Source: Deltaproteobacteria bacterium
GTDB lineage: Bacteria > Myxococcota_A > Polyangia > Polyangiales > JADJMO01
Assembly (NCBI GenBank): GCA_022843175.1
Contig: JALHOE010000003.1
Location: 1 to 64,000, forward strand
Reading direction: 5' to 3'
DNA: 64,000 bases
Position numbers and translations under genes: made by a program. Below are positions 1 to 9,873 of this stretch, piece by piece (positions within the stretch are counted from its first letter, which is position 1; the number at the start of each line of letters is the position of its first letter). The notes beneath the pieces are model-generated. The model was given only the letters and a program-made list of their open reading frames with translations, did no database searches and had not been told where the DNA came from.

Positions 1-309
1 CTCGGAGCCCTTGGGCTCGCGACCGCGCTGTTCATTGGCAGCACCGTGCGAGCCGAGCCGTCCAAGCCCAAGGTCACGCTCGAGGCGGCGCGCGCCACCG
101 CGCTCGCCGCAGTCCCCGGCACCGTAGCCAAAGAGGCGCTCGAACAGGAGGACGGCAAGGACGTGTACTCCTTTGATATCAAGCCGCCGAAGGAGGGCTC
201 CGCGATCAAGGAGGTCAACGTCTCGGCAGAGACCGGTGCGATCGTTCCGAGCGACGACGGAGACGAGGATGAAGAGAAGGAGGACGGCAACGACGATCAC
301 GACGATTGA
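1..309 (+). CDS. PepSY-domain secreted protein (5' partial)
   Basis: The reading frame is open from the first base, so the true start lies upstream of the window. The first residues (LGALGLATALFIGSTVRAEP) are the end of a signal peptide. A PepSY-like repeat follows: helix EAARATALAAVPGTV, then a strand with KEVNVSAETGAIV. The tail is Asp/Glu-rich and ends HDD, which could bind cations. PepSY proteins are periplasmic and often sit beside two-component systems; here the gene converges on the kinase gene and overlaps its end by 13 bases. The direct partner is unknown. Confidence 0.75.
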   Translation, partial: LGALGLATALFIGSTVRAEPSKPKVTLEAARATALAAVPGTVAKEALEQEDGKDVYSFDIKPPKEGSAIKEVNVSAETGAIVPSDDGDEDEEKEDGNDDHDD

Positions 310-1403
310 TCATCGGCCCTCGGCACGCGCACGTTGAACCGAGCTCCACCGGCCGACGAATCCTCGACGGCGATGCCACCTCGGTGACGCGCGACGATGC
401 GTCGCGCGATAGCGAGCCCCAGGCCGTGGCCGGTGGGAGCGCGTTCGCCCGACGCACCGCGGACGAGCGGGGAGAAGATCACCTCACGCTCGGCGGCGGG
501 GATCCCCGGACCGCTGTCCTCGATCGACACAGTCGTGAAGCCCAGCTCATCGCGCGCCATGGCCACCGAAACGTGTCCTCCCGCCGGCGTGTAGAGTACG
601 GCGTTGTCGATGATGTTGCGGATCGCGCTCGCGAGTGCGTCGGGATCGCCATCGATCCACACCGGTTCGTTCGAGCCCTCCACCGCCGCGGAGAGCTCGA
701 TTCCCTGTGCCCGCGCGTGCGCGCCGAGGCTCGCGAGGACTTGATCGACTTGCTCGCGGAGATCGAAGCGCACGGAGCGCTCGAGTGGGCTGTCCGCTCG
801 TGCGAGCGCGAGCAGGGCGTCGACCAGCCTCGAGAGGCGGCGTATCTCAACGAGAGAGGTCTCCGCCGCACGACGCCACTCCTCGCTTGTTCGTGGCGCA
901 CGAAGTGCGACGTCCAGCTCCGCAGCGACGATCGCGAGCGGGGTACGGAGCTCGTGTGAGGCGTCGGCCGCGTAGCGCGAGAGCGCACCGAATCCGATCT
1001 CGAGCCGGCCGAAGAGCTCATTGAACTCCTCCACCAAAACGTACAGCTCGTCGCGTTGACTCGGGAGCGCGAGGCGGCGATGCAATTCCGACACACTAAT
1101 GCTCCGCGTCTCGCGCACAATCGCATCGAGCGGAGCAAGGGCCCGCCGGCCGAGAATGACCGCACCACCAACACCGACCAAGAGCGCGAGCGGCGCAGCA
1201 ATCCCCATGGCGATGAGCAGCTGCTCGCTCGCTTCGCCCGCGAGCGTCTCTCCGCTTTGTGCGTGATCCACGCTCCGTTCCTCGAACCGGAGCGCCACGT
1301 AGAGTACGCCCACGAAGGTCATCAGCGTGAACAGGGTCGAGATCGTCACCCACAACGCGAGCCGGGCCCGAAGCGTCGTCTGCGGTGCATGCGACCTCAT
1401 CAC
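297..1403 (-). CDS. Sensor histidine kinase (HisKA, two-TM)
   Basis: This is a 368-residue membrane sensor kinase that would phosphorylate the response regulator encoded just upstream. Membrane segments lie at about residues 14-37 and 62-86 with a short periplasmic loop between them. A HAMP-like linker follows, then the dimerisation/phosphoacceptor motif ASHELRTPL with His at about 150. The ATP-binding part shows an N box (NIIDNAV, about 268), a G1 box (DSGPGI) and a G2 box (GHGLGLAIARR). Length and order match the QseC/PmrB-type kinases paired with OmpR regulators. Its ATG overlaps the regulator's stop by 4 bases (ATGA), so the two are translationally coupled. The signal is not evident; the neighbouring efflux operon makes a metal or envelope signal plausible. 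Confidence 0.93.
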   Translation of the reverse strand: MMRSHAPQTTLRARLALWVTISTLFTLMTFVGVLYVALRFEERSVDHAQSGETLAGEASEQLLIAMGIAAPLALLVGVGGAVILGRRALAPLDAIVRETRSISVSELHRRLALPSQRDELYVLVEEFNELFGRLEIGFGALSRYAADASHELRTPLAIVAAELDVALRAPRTSEEWRRAAETSLVEIRRLSRLVDALLALARADSPLERSVRFDLREQVDQVLASLGAHARAQGIELSAAVEGSNEPVWIDGDPDALASAIRNIIDNAVLYTPAGGHVSVAMARDELGFTTVSIEDSGPGIPAAEREVIFSPLVRGASGERAPTGHGLGLAIARRIVARHRGGIAVEDSSAGGARFNVRVPRADDQSS

Positions 1404-2092
1404 AGGACCTGCAATCGGTAGCCGAAGCCGCGGACGGTCTCGATCTCGACCCCGCCACGTGCGATCTTCCGGCGCAGGTGAGAGATGTGCACGTCGATTA
1501 CGTTCGTGCCCGGATCGAACTCATAGCCGAACACTTCTCGAAGCAGGTCGCGACGAGATACGGTCTCACCCAGGCGGCGGATGAGGACTTCGAGGAGCGC
1601 GTGCTCGCGAGGGGACAGGCGCTTCACCGTTCCATCGACAGCAATTTCGGGCTCGCCATGGCGGAGACTCAGACGCGCGGCGTTGATTGGCCCCGACCGC
1701 GGAGCCGCAGCCCTGCGGAGAAGCGATCGCACTCGCGCCAAAAGCTCGTCGAAGGCGAAGGGCTTGACCAGGTAGTCGTCAGCACCGCCATCGAGCGCTT
1801 CGACGCGAGAACGCACTGCGTCTCTCGCGGTCAATACGAGAATCGGGACAAACACCCTCGCGGCGCGAAGCTGAATCAGGAGCTCGAGGCCGTCGAGGTC
1901 GGGGAGACCGAGGTCCAGCACCACCGCGTCCGGAGGTTCTTCGTGGAGTTTCTGCTTCGCGTCTGCTGCAGTGCGGGAGACCTGTGCACGGAAGCCCGAC
2001 TCGCGAAATCCTCGCGCGAGGGAGTCGGCAAGGGCGGCAGCGTCCTCGACGATCAGCAGACGCGAAGCTCTCGTGGACGCGTGAGTGAGCAT
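1400..2092 (-). CDS. OmpR/PhoB-family response regulator
   Basis: This is a 230-residue DNA-binding response regulator. The receiver domain (about 11-125) has the acidic pair E16/D17 in LLIVEDA, phosphoacceptor D60 in VVLDLGLPDLDG, T88 and K110 in LVKPF. A winged-helix domain (about 140-228) follows, with EHALLEVLIRR and the recognition-helix region TNVIDVHISHLRRKI. It is the first gene of a two-gene operon with the kinase. The first ATG is used; no strong ribosome site decides between it and nearby starts. Confidence 0.94.
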   Translation of the reverse strand: MLTHASTRASRLLIVEDAAALADSLARGFRESGFRAQVSRTAADAKQKLHEEPPDAVVLDLGLPDLDGLELLIQLRAARVFVPILVLTARDAVRSRVEALDGGADDYLVKPFAFDELLARVRSLLRRAAAPRSGPINAARLSLRHGEPEIAVDGTVKRLSPREHALLEVLIRRLGETVSRRDLLREVFGYEFDPGTNVIDVHISHLRRKIARGGVEIETVRGFGYRLQVL

Positions 2093-2239
2093 ATGGAAGG
2101 GACGTCGAAGCGAGATGCGATGTTCCAGTGGAAATGAGCAGCAAACACACTATACCCACGACAAGGCGATCTACCGTTGACGCGCACCCGAAGCGTCGAT
2201 GTCGGCACCGCTGTCTCACCACAGCACTACGAAAGCGGG

Positions 2240-2990
2240 GCAGTAGTGCTAGAGCGAAGAAGCGTCCTTGAGGATGTTGTGGAACTGGTAGTTCGCCGTC
2301 TCGGCGGCCGTTCCGCATCGCGGTGCGCGGTGGATCGTCCTCTGCGTCGCGGTCATTGTCGCGATGGGATTCGTGATCCGTCTCGCGCAACATCGGAGCG
2401 CGCTACCACCGGAAATGGCGACCCTCTCGAGCCCGCAGGGCGACGCGCGCTGGGAGCGCCAACGCATCGGTGGTCGCGAGCAGATCCGCGTGTCGTCGTT
2501 CTCCTACCCGACGGTGAGATCGAGGATCTCGGAACGTCGTTCTAGGTGACCGTGCGCGGCGCACGAACGATCGCGCTCGGCGTCACCGAGGGCGCGGTCG
2601 TCTTCCACCGTCGCGATGGCACTGGTGACGTGCGTCTGACGGCGGGCAGTTCGTGGGCTGCACCGACCCTCGCCTCGATCGCGGGTGCCACCTCGGACAG
2701 CCCCTCGAACGCGGTGCCGTCGAGTGTCCCGCTTGTGCTTGAGCGCGCGCCACCTCCGACGTCCGCCGTGCCTGCCCGGCCGACGCCTGCGATGTCGCTC
2801 TCCACAGCGAAGGCGGCGCAGAGCGCGACCGTTGTGGACGAGCACGCCGACGAGGATGCCGCTTACCTGCGAGTGATCGCGCTCGTCCGCGAGGGGCGCG
2901 CCGCCGATGCCAGGCTCGCGGCCCGCGCATACCTGCTGCGGTTTTCCCACGGGCTTCCGCCGTGAAGAGGTTGAGCCCATCGCGAAGTGA
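2240..2990 (+). pseudogene. Degenerate FecR-domain protein
   Basis: Pieces of one FecR-type protein are spread over different frames. An N-terminal stretch reads EDVVELVVRRLGGR in frame 2. A membrane segment (VLCVAVIVAMGFVIRLA, from about 2337) and DARWERQRIGGREQIRV are in frame 3. The FecR core VVVLLPDGEIEDLGTSF returns to frame 2, meets an in-frame TAG at 2543-2545, and continues as VTVRGARTIALGVTEGAVVF. The C-terminal tail (AYLRVIALVREGRAADARLA) needs one more shift near 2950 to finish as FRREEVEPIAK and stop at 2988-2990. At least two shifts and one stop make it non-functional. FecR proteins normally sense a signal for a partner sigma factor; none remains beside it. Confidence 0.7.
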
Positions 2991-3072
2991 GCCGAGCAAC
3001 GAGCCGATCCTCCTCGAAACGAAAGAGTCTGCCTGTTAAGGCCTCGTTCAGACGCCTGCGCTATTTGGCAGC

Positions 3073-4404
3073 ATGCGGACATCGGGCTCCTTCGGGCTGC
3101 TGCTGGTCACCGTCGCGACAGGATGCGCAGCATCCTCCTCCTACGATCGCGACTGGGTCGCGCGCGAGGTCAGCGCGCGCGCAGGTCACGCCGTCGGTGA
3201 TCCGACGAATGGGCCGAGCCTGCCGCCGGGCATGAAGGATCTGCGCGCACTCAGTGAGGACAACGCCATCCGCGTCGCGCTCTGGAACAGCGCTGCGTTT
3301 GAAGTCGAGCTCGCGCAATTGGGTTACGCGCGCGGCGATCTCGAGGACGCCGGCGCGCTACCGAACCCCACACTCTCGTTTCTGTTTCCGATGGGCCCCA
3401 GACAACTCGAGTTCAGCGTCCTCTACCCGCTCGCAGCGCTTGTCCACAGGCCCTATCGCGTCGCCGCCGCCAAGATGGAGGTCGAGCGCACCGCACATGC
3501 GCTCGTGCAAACGGGCCTCGATCTCATGCGCGACACCCGCGTGGCGTACGCAGACCTCGTCCTCGCAGGCGAGCGCGCTGCGCTCCGCGCGACCATGGCC
3601 GAGACGTGGTTGCGCATCGCTGCGGTCGCCCGGGCGCGAATAAAGGCTGGCGATGTACCAGCGATCGAAGCGGCCGCCGCCGAAGCGGACGCCGTCGTTG
3701 CGGCAGACCTCGCCAAGCGCGCCGGTGCCGACGCATCAGTCGCGGCGGCGCGCCTGCGGTTCATGATCGGGCTCGCCGATACCACGCTCGGCGAGAATCT
3801 CACGACGGCGTCGAAGCCGGTGAATTTGCGTCCAGCGGGCCCAGAGGATTCGCTCCTCAGGGCCGCGCTCGCAGCGCGCCCCGATCTACGCGGTGCCGAG
3901 ATCGCGATCGAGGGTGCGGGCAAGCGCCTGGGGTGGGAGAACGCGCGAATATTCCAGTTCATGGCCCGCCTCGACGGCAAGCCGATCGGACCGAGCGGAG
4001 GCGCGCCCGTGATCCTCCTCCCTGGGTTTCAGACGGACATCCCGATCTTTAATTGGAACGGGGGCGCGCGAGAGCGCGCACGCGCCGACGTGGTGCGCGC
4101 GTCGTTCCGTTACATGCTCTTGCGCCAGACGGTGGCGACCGAGATTCGCATTGCCCGCGCGACCCTCACGCAGGCGATCGACTCCTTGGCGCCCTTCCGC
4201 GAGAAAGTGGTGCCATTACTCGAGAAGCTCGTCGCCTCCGCGATCCGCAGCTACGAGGAGGGCAACGAGCCCTACGTCTTCGTGCTCGAGGCGACGCGTC
4301 GGCTGCAGGATGCGAAGTTGAGAGTCCTCGAGCTCGAGGCTGATGTCCGCCGGGCGCGCGCAACGCTCGACCGCAACGTCGGGAGGCGGACCGATGCGCT
4401 GTGA
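3073..4404 (+). CDS. TolC/CzcC-like outer membrane efflux lipoprotein
   Basis: A 443-residue outer membrane factor that would form the exit duct of the RND pump encoded downstream. The N-terminus (SFGLLLVTVATGCAA) is a signal peptide with a lipobox cysteine at about 18. The remainder has the paired long-helix repeats of the TolC family, for example YARGDLEDAGALPNPTLSF, where the ALPNP motif is typical, and a second copy around FQTDIPIFNWNG. It is the first gene of a three-gene operon; its last codons overlap the adaptor start at 4394. The substrate is not shown by the sequence; the pump class suggests metals. Confidence 0.9.
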   Translation: MRTSGSFGLLLVTVATGCAASSSYDRDWVAREVSARAGHAVGDPTNGPSLPPGMKDLRALSEDNAIRVALWNSAAFEVELAQLGYARGDLEDAGALPNPTLSFLFPMGPRQLEFSVLYPLAALVHRPYRVAAAKMEVERTAHALVQTGLDLMRDTRVAYADLVLAGERAALRATMAETWLRIAAVARARIKAGDVPAIEAAAAEADAVVAADLAKRAGADASVAAARLRFMIGLADTTLGENLTTASKPVNLRPAGPEDSLLRAALAARPDLRGAEIAIEGAGKRLGWENARIFQFMARLDGKPIGPSGGAPVILLPGFQTDIPIFNWNGGARERARADVVRASFRYMLLRQTVATEIRIARATLTQAIDSLAPFREKVVPLLEKLVASAIRSYEEGNEPYVFVLEATRRLQDAKLRVLELEADVRRARATLDRNVGRRTDAL

Positions 4405-5560
4405 GCTGCTCGTCCTCGTTCTCCTCGTCGGCTGTAGCAACAAGCCAGCGGCCAACAAGTCGGAGAAGCCCGCTTCCGTTGCTCATCCGGCGGGCGAGAC
4501 CGAGCAGGCCGTCGTTACGCTGACGCCGCAGGCCGAGACGCGGATCGGTCTCGCGACGACAAAGGTCGTGATGGGCGCCATGCGCCGGACGAGAACGGTG
4601 CCCGGCGAAGTGGTCGTTCCCTCCGGTGGCCAGATCGCCTTCGTCTCGCCGTTCGCCGCGACGGTACGACCGATCTCGGCGACCAAGGCGCTGCCTCGAG
4701 CCGGGGATCTCGTTCATCGCAAAGAGAAGCTGCTGCGACTTGTCCCGCTTGCCCCCGCCGATCGGGACGTGCGCGCGCAAGCCGAGAAGACGCTCGCGGT
4801 CGCGGAGTCGCGTCTCCAGGGCGCGCAGCAAAAGCTCACACGCATGGAGAAGTTGCTCGCAGAGGGAGCTGCATCCGCGAAGCAGGTCGAGGAAGCAAGC
4901 GCCGATCGCGACGCCGCCGCCGCAGAGCTGGCCGCGGCGAAGAAGCGGCTCAGCGCGATCGACTCCTCACCGCTGTCGGCAGACGTCAGCGTCACGCTTG
5001 AAGCGCCCGCTGATGGCGTTGTGCGATTGTCGCCGGTCACCTCCGGTCAGCTTGTCGCGGCGGGCGGATCGGTGCTCGAGCTCGTTCAGAAGGGCGGGTT
5101 CTGGGTGAGAGCCAGCGTGTACGCGGGTGACGTCGCGTCGGTTCGCTCGGAGTCCGTAGCGAGGATAGCTTCGCTCGGCGCTGACCCGTTGACCACGGTC
5201 GACGCCAGCCCCGTGGCCGCGCCCCCGAGCGCGGATCCCTTGGCGTCGACCGTCGACTATTTCTTTGTGCTTCCCGAAAGCCCGATGCGCAAGCCCGGAG
5301 AGCGCGTGAGCGTGACGCTCGAACTGGTAGGCGATGAAGAGGCACTCCAGGTTCCCGCGTCCGCCGTCGTCTACGACGCCGCGGGTGGTAGCTGGATCTA
5401 CGAGAAGACGGGCGCGGGCAAGTACGCGCGCCGTCGGATCGATGTGGCGCGCTTCTCGGGGGATCGGGTCGTGCTTGCGAGAGGGCCGGCGTCGGGTACC
5501 GAGATCGTCTCCATCGGCGCCGCACAGCTGTTCGGCGTCGAGTTCGGTGCGGGTCACTGA
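4394..5560 (+). CDS. RND efflux periplasmic adaptor (lipoprotein)
   Basis: A 388-residue membrane-fusion protein linking inner membrane pump and outer membrane factor. The ATG at 4394 was chosen over an in-frame ATG at 4343 because it directly precedes a lipoprotein signal ([18 protein letters not shown]). A beta-barrel/lipoyl half ([18 protein letters not shown]), a helical hairpin (about 130-190, [22 protein letters not shown]) and the returning lipoyl half ([11 protein letters not shown]) appear in order. It overlaps the end of the outer membrane factor gene by 11 bases, and its stop overlaps the pump start (TGATG). No His-rich metal-binding tail is visible, so the substrate stays open. 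Confidence 0.92.
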   Translation: MRCELLVLVLLVGCSNKPAANKSEKPASVAHPAGETEQAVVTLTPQAETRIGLATTKVVMGAMRRTRTVPGEVVVPSGGQIAFVSPFAATVRPISATKALPRAGDLVHRKEKLLRLVPLAPADRDVRAQAEKTLAVAESRLQGAQQKLTRMEKLLAEGAASAKQVEEASADRDAAAAELAAAKKRLSAIDSSPLSADVSVTLEAPADGVVRLSPVTSGQLVAAGGSVLELVQKGGFWVRASVYAGDVASVRSESVARIASLGADPLTTVDASPVAAPPSADPLASTVDYFFVLPESPMRKPGERVSVTLELVGDEEALQVPASAVVYDAAGGSWIYEKTGAGKYARRRIDVARFSGDRVVLARGPASGTEIVSIGAAQLFGVEFGAGH

Positions 5561-8500
5561 TGCGCGGCCTCGTTGCGTGGTGCCTTCGGTACCGACTCGT
5601 CGTCGTCGCGGTCACGCTGGTCCTCGCCGTCGTCGGATATCGACGCGTCAAGGACACGCCGGTCGATGTCTTTCCCGAGTTCGCCCCACCGCTCGTCGAG
5701 GTTCAGACGGAGGCGCCGGGGCTCTCGAGCCTTGAGATCGAAGAGCTCGTCACGGCGCCCATCGAGCGGGCGGTCTTCGGCGTTCCCTTCCTCAAGACGG
5801 TTCGTTCGAAGTCGGTCCTCGGCCTCTCGTCGGTGGTGATGCTCTTCGCCGACGGCACGGACGTCCTCCAAGCACGGCAGCTGATCCAGGAGCGCATCGC
5901 CCGTGTTACCCCGCAGCTGCCAACGGCGTCGCACGCGCCGGTGATGCTCTCGCCGCTCTCGTCGACGAGCCGCATCCTCAAGATCGGGATCACCTCCACC
6001 ACGCTCGATCAAATCGCCCTCACCGACATCGTCCGCTGGACGGTGCGACCTCGCCTGCTCGCGGTGCCCGGTGTCGCCAACGTGGCGATTTGGGGCGAGC
6101 GAGACCGGCAGCTCAAGGTCGTCGTCGATCCGGCGAAGCTGCAAACCGCGAACGTGCAACTCGACGCCCTGATCGCGGCGTTGCGGGGCGGCGTCACGCC
6201 GGCAAGCGGAGGCTTCGTCGACACGGCCCTGCAGCGCCTCGCGCTGTCGCTCCGCCCGATGGCGACGACCGCGGCCGAGGTCGGGCAGATCGGGATCGGC
6301 ACGAAGGCGACGGCGCTGCGGATCAAAGACGTAGCAGAGGTGCGCGAGGGCCATCCACCGCCGATCGGAGACGCGGTCGTGAACGACGTGCCGGGCCTCC
6401 TCCTGATCGTCGAGAAGCAGCCGTGGGGGAATACCCTGGAGGTCACGCGGAAGGTGGAGGAGACCCTCTTCGCCCTCAAACCCGTATTCGCCAATGTGGA
6501 CGTCGATCCTCGGATCTTTCGCCCCGCGTCGTTCATAGAACGCGCGCTGGCGAACCTTCAGGAGACGCTGTTCGTCGGCTGCGTGCTCGTGATCATCATC
6601 CTCGCTGCGTTTCTCTACAACGTGCGCACAGCCGCCATCAGCGTGATCGCGATCCCGCTGTCGCTCCTCAGCGCCGCGATGGTGCTGAACCTTCGAGGCC
6701 GCACCATCGATACGATGGTGATCGCCGGTCTCGCGATCGCGCTGGGCGAGGTGGTGGACGACGCGATCATCGATGTCGAGAACGTGCTCCGGAGGCTACG
6801 ACTCGAGCAGCAGGAACCGAATCCGCGCCCTGCGTTCGACGTCGTGCTCGAAGCGTCGCTGGAGGTACGGAGCGCCGTCGTCTACGCGACTGCGATCGTC
6901 GCGCTGGTGTTCATGCCGGTGTTCTTTTTGGAGGGGCTGCCCGGCGCCTTCTTCCGTCCCCTCGCGTTGTCGTATGTGCTCGCGGTCGTGGCGTCGCTCG
7001 TCGTTGCTCTCACGGTAACGCCTGCGCTCTGTCTCCTGCTCCTGCCACGCACAGCGAAGACGCATCGAGAGGCGCCGCTCGCAACGTTCCTGCGCCGCAG
7101 CTTCGCGCCAGTCCTCGGTGCGTTGCTCGAGCGCCCGCGCCGCGCGCTCGCCTCGCTCGTGGTGATGATCGGGATCGCGGCAGCCGTCACACCCATGCTC
7201 GGGGAGTCGTTCCTGCCCGCGTTTCGCGAGAGCGACTTCCTCATGCATTGGGTTGGCAAACCAGGCACCTCCCTTGCCGAGATGCGGCGAACGATCGAGC
7301 TGGCGAGCAAGGAGCTCCGCGCGATCCCGGGCATCAAGCACTTCGGTTCGCACATCGGGCGCGCCGAAGTGGCCGATGAAGTCGTCGGCCCGAACTTCGC
7401 GGAGCTATGGATCAGCATCGACGATCAGGCCGATCACGCGCAGACCATCGCCAAGGTGAATGAGGTCGTCGAGGGCTACCCCGGGTTCTATCGAGACGTT
7501 CAAACCTACTTGCAGGAGCGCATCAAAGAGGTCCTCTCGGGCGGCAGCGGCTCGATCGTCATTCGCATCTACGGCACCGACCTCGAACGCCTGCGCATCG
7601 ACGCGGCCGCGGTTGGGCACAAGCTGGAGGGCGTCGCGGGCGTCGCGAACCTCAAGGTCGAACCGCAGGTGGTCGTCCCGCAGATCGACGTGCGCCTGCG
7701 CCCCGACGACCTCGCGCGAGCCGGATTCGCGGCCGTCGATGTTCAGCGCACTCTCGCCACCGTTTTACAGGGCACGCGCGTGGGCGAGATCGTACGCGAC
7801 GGTCGCCTTATGGAGGTCGTCGTCGTTGGCCACGACAGCCTGAAGTCGGACATCGCGTCGCTCGCCGACCTCCGACTGGTCTCGCCCAGCGGGGGGGTCA
7901 GTCGCCTCGGCGACATCGCTTCACTCGCGATCAACCCGGCGCCGAACATCGTCCCGCACGACAGCGGCTCGCGGAAGATCGATGTGTCCTGCGACGCAAA
8001 GGGGCGCGACCTCGGCGCCGTTGCGAAAGACGTCGCTGCCGCGCTCGCGGGCGTGCAGCTCGGCCCGGGCCATCACGCGGAGGTCACGGGGGAGTACGCG
8101 ACACGCGAACGTGCGCGCACGAATCTGCTCGGTCTCGCGGCGCTCTCTCTGCTCGGCGTAGGGATCGTCCTCTATGCGGACTTCAAGTCGTGGAAGCTCA
8201 CCCTGCTGGTACTTGCGACCCTCCCGCTCGCGCTGATCGGTAGTGTGGCTGCCGTCTTCTTCACCGGGCGGGTGGTGTCGCTCGGTTCGCTCGTGGGCTT
8301 CGTCACGGTGATCGGCATCGCGGCACGCAACGGGATCATGTTGGTGAGTCACTACCGGCATCTCGAGACCGAAGAGGGCGTCGCGTTCGGTCGTGAGCTG
8401 GTGCTGCAGGGAACGCTCGAGCGCCTCGCGCCGATCCTGATGACGGCGCTAGCGACTGCGCTCGCGCTCGTCCCGCTCGTCGCCTTCGGCGAACGCCCGG

Positions 8501-8628
8501 GGCAAGAAATCGAGCACCCGATGGCCATCGTCATCATTGGTGGTTTGGCAAGTTCGACGGTCCTCAACCTATTGCTCGTGCCGACGGCCTACCTGTTCTT
8601 GCGGCGTTCGACCGTCGCGGGCGTGTGA
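5560..8628 (+). CDS. RND efflux pump, heavy-metal (HME/CzcA-like) family
   Basis: A 1022-residue proton-driven inner membrane pump. The N-terminal helix is followed by the family signature [20 protein letters not shown], and twelve membrane helices are arranged in two halves. Helix 4 carries [14 protein letters not shown] with the acidic residues used for proton relay. This differs from the DFGxxVDGAV form of CzcA seen in the second pump of this window, so the two systems are not recent copies and may export different ions. The start overlaps the adaptor stop. No sign of truncation. Confidence 0.93.
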   Translation: MRGLVAWCLRYRLVVVAVTLVLAVVGYRRVKDTPVDVFPEFAPPLVEVQTEAPGLSSLEIEELVTAPIERAVFGVPFLKTVRSKSVLGLSSVVMLFADGTDVLQARQLIQERIARVTPQLPTASHAPVMLSPLSSTSRILKIGITSTTLDQIALTDIVRWTVRPRLLAVPGVANVAIWGERDRQLKVVVDPAKLQTANVQLDALIAALRGGVTPASGGFVDTALQRLALSLRPMATTAAEVGQIGIGTKATALRIKDVAEVREGHPPPIGDAVVNDVPGLLLIVEKQPWGNTLEVTRKVEETLFALKPVFANVDVDPRIFRPASFIERALANLQETLFVGCVLVIIILAAFLYNVRTAAISVIAIPLSLLSAAMVLNLRGRTIDTMVIAGLAIALGEVVDDAIIDVENVLRRLRLEQQEPNPRPAFDVVLEASLEVRSAVVYATAIVALVFMPVFFLEGLPGAFFRPLALSYVLAVVASLVVALTVTPALCLLLLPRTAKTHREAPLATFLRRSFAPVLGALLERPRRALASLVVMIGIAAAVTPMLGESFLPAFRESDFLMHWVGKPGTSLAEMRRTIELASKELRAIPGIKHFGSHIGRAEVADEVVGPNFAELWISIDDQADHAQTIAKVNEVVEGYPGFYRDVQTYLQERIKEVLSGGSGSIVIRIYGTDLERLRIDAAAVGHKLEGVAGVANLKVEPQVVVPQIDVRLRPDDLARAGFAAVDVQRTLATVLQGTRVGEIVRDGRLMEVVVVGHDSLKSDIASLADLRLVSPSGGVSRLGDIASLAINPAPNIVPHDSGSRKIDVSCDAKGRDLGAVAKDVAAALAGVQLGPGHHAEVTGEYATRERARTNLLGLAALSLLGVGIVLYADFKSWKLTLLVLATLPLALIGSVAAVFFTGRVVSLGSLVGFVTVIGIAARNGIMLVSHYRHLETEEGVAFGRELVLQGTLERLAPILMTALATALALVPLVAFGERPGQEIEHPMAIVIIGGLASSTVLNLLLVPTAYLFLRRSTVAGV

Positions 8629-8772
8629 TCAGCGCTCTGCCACCGTTTGGGCGCGGCGACTGCTGCGGTCCGTATCGGATCGGTGAAGCTCGAACTGACC
8701 GAGAAGCTGGCTGCCGTTGTGTGTGGGTCAGGAACGGACGCGACTTCAGTGATCGCGCGGACGCAACCTTGG

Positions 8773-9000
8773 TCACTGGGCCGTGCGAAGAACGCGTTCC
8801 AGTGCTCGTCCCACGATCCGTGAATGACCCGACGACGCCTGCATCGCACGCGCGATCGCAAGCATTTTCGCCTCATCCAGCGGGCGACCGCCGGCGGCCT
8901 CAACCCACAACCTGACGGCCGAATCGGCGCGATCGTCCCCGAGGACCGGCGCCAGTGCGTCTCGCGCTCGCACTAGCATTCCCTCGAAGTCCCTCGGCAT
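8773..9000 (-). CDS. Small hypothetical protein
   Basis: A 75-residue frame with a protein-like composition, starting MPRDFEGMLVRARDALAPVL and ending ALERVLRTAQ. It is predicted mostly helical, soluble and without a signal peptide. The same frame stays open upstream and contains a CxxC pair (FCRTCADAGH), so a longer protein with an unusual start, or a truncated zinc-ribbon protein, is possible. No family was recognised. It is convergent with the RND pump gene and divergent from the barrel protein at 9178. Confidence 0.4.
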   Translation of the reverse strand: MPRDFEGMLVRARDALAPVLGDDRADSAVRLWVEAAGGRPLDEAKMLAIARAMQASSGHSRIVGRALERVLRTAQ

Positions 9001-9177
9001 CTGGTTAGGTCGGTGTGCTGACGGCAACGCGTGCCCCGCATCGGCGCATGTGCGGCAGAATATGCGGTCACCCTTAATGCGAGCCGAACGGTGGGCCTGA
9101 AATTCCCCGGAGCGCGAGCGCGTACCGTACGCGCTTGTCACGCCCGCGCTGGAACGCGTCGTGCTGAGACTCTTCCT

Positions 9178-9819
9178 GTGAACCCGACCCGCGTAGCCAT
9201 CGTCTTGGGTTCCGTCGCGCTGTTGGGACTCGCTCGGCCGGCGAGCGCGGAACTCGACGCTGCTGCCGGGGCAACGTCGCACACGCGGCGCTCCATGGAC
9301 CTCGGGCTCGGCGTAGGAGCTATTGGAAGCGGCCACCAGTTCTCCTCCGGCGGAGGCGGGTACGCAGGCACGGGTCTCGGCGGCGAGCTCGCTGTCGATC
9401 TGCTCGTCGGCCGAGGGTTCTTCCGCTTCGGCGCATACGGTAGCTGGGCTCCCTTCCGAGCGCGCAGCACGCCGGAGCTAGCCGTGGAAACGCTGACCCT
9501 CGGCCTACAGGCGCAGGTTCTGTTCGCACCGCGAGCGCTCTGGCGACCATACCTGTCGATCGGAAGCGGCTATCGCGCTCTGATCGTGGAGCGCGATGGA
9601 GGACGGCGGTCGATCTACGACGGCTTTCAGGTTGCGCGCGCGCGGGTCGGCCTCGAATACGCGTTCACCAGCGGCGCATCGATGGGACCCGTCGTGGGCA
9701 TGGACCTCACTGTTTTCAAGGACCGCCGGTCCGAAGGCACTTCCACAGAGATGCTGAACATCGTGGCGCCCTACTACTTCGCAGGAATCAGCGGGCGCTT
9801 GGACGTACTCGCCAAGTAG
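9178..9819 (+). CDS. Outer-membrane beta-barrel-like secreted protein
   Basis: A 213-residue protein. The GTG at 9178 is preferred over an ATG at 9031 because it begins a clean signal peptide (VNPTRVAIVLGSVALLGLA, cleavage after PASA). The mature part has alternating polar/hydrophobic strands (FFRFGAYGSWAPF, YLSIGSGYRALIVER, ARARVGLEYAFTSG) like small OmpA/OmpW-type barrels. It is followed closely by a PAP2 phosphatase gene; a similar PAP2-then-barrel pairing occurs at 53.4-55.3 kb. Function unknown. Confidence 0.65.
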   Translation: MNPTRVAIVLGSVALLGLARPASAELDAAAGATSHTRRSMDLGLGVGAIGSGHQFSSGGGGYAGTGLGGELAVDLLVGRGFFRFGAYGSWAPFRARSTPELAVETLTLGLQAQVLFAPRALWRPYLSIGSGYRALIVERDGGRRSIYDGFQVARARVGLEYAFTSGASMGPVVGMDLTVFKDRRSEGTSTEMLNIVAPYYFAGISGRLDVLAK

Positions 9820-9873
9820 TCGGACGCAAGGTTCCGTCGCGATGCGCCGGGACGACGCGACATCGTTGCGGGG

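Noticed and set aside
479-1201. Long Arg/Ser-rich frame on the minus strand
   Set aside because: It is another frame of the histidine kinase gene with no recognisable domain.
3040-3072. TGTTAAGG before the first RND operon as a fourth ECF-type promoter
   Set aside because: It has an extra T in the -35 box and no CGTC at 16 bases; not the same element.
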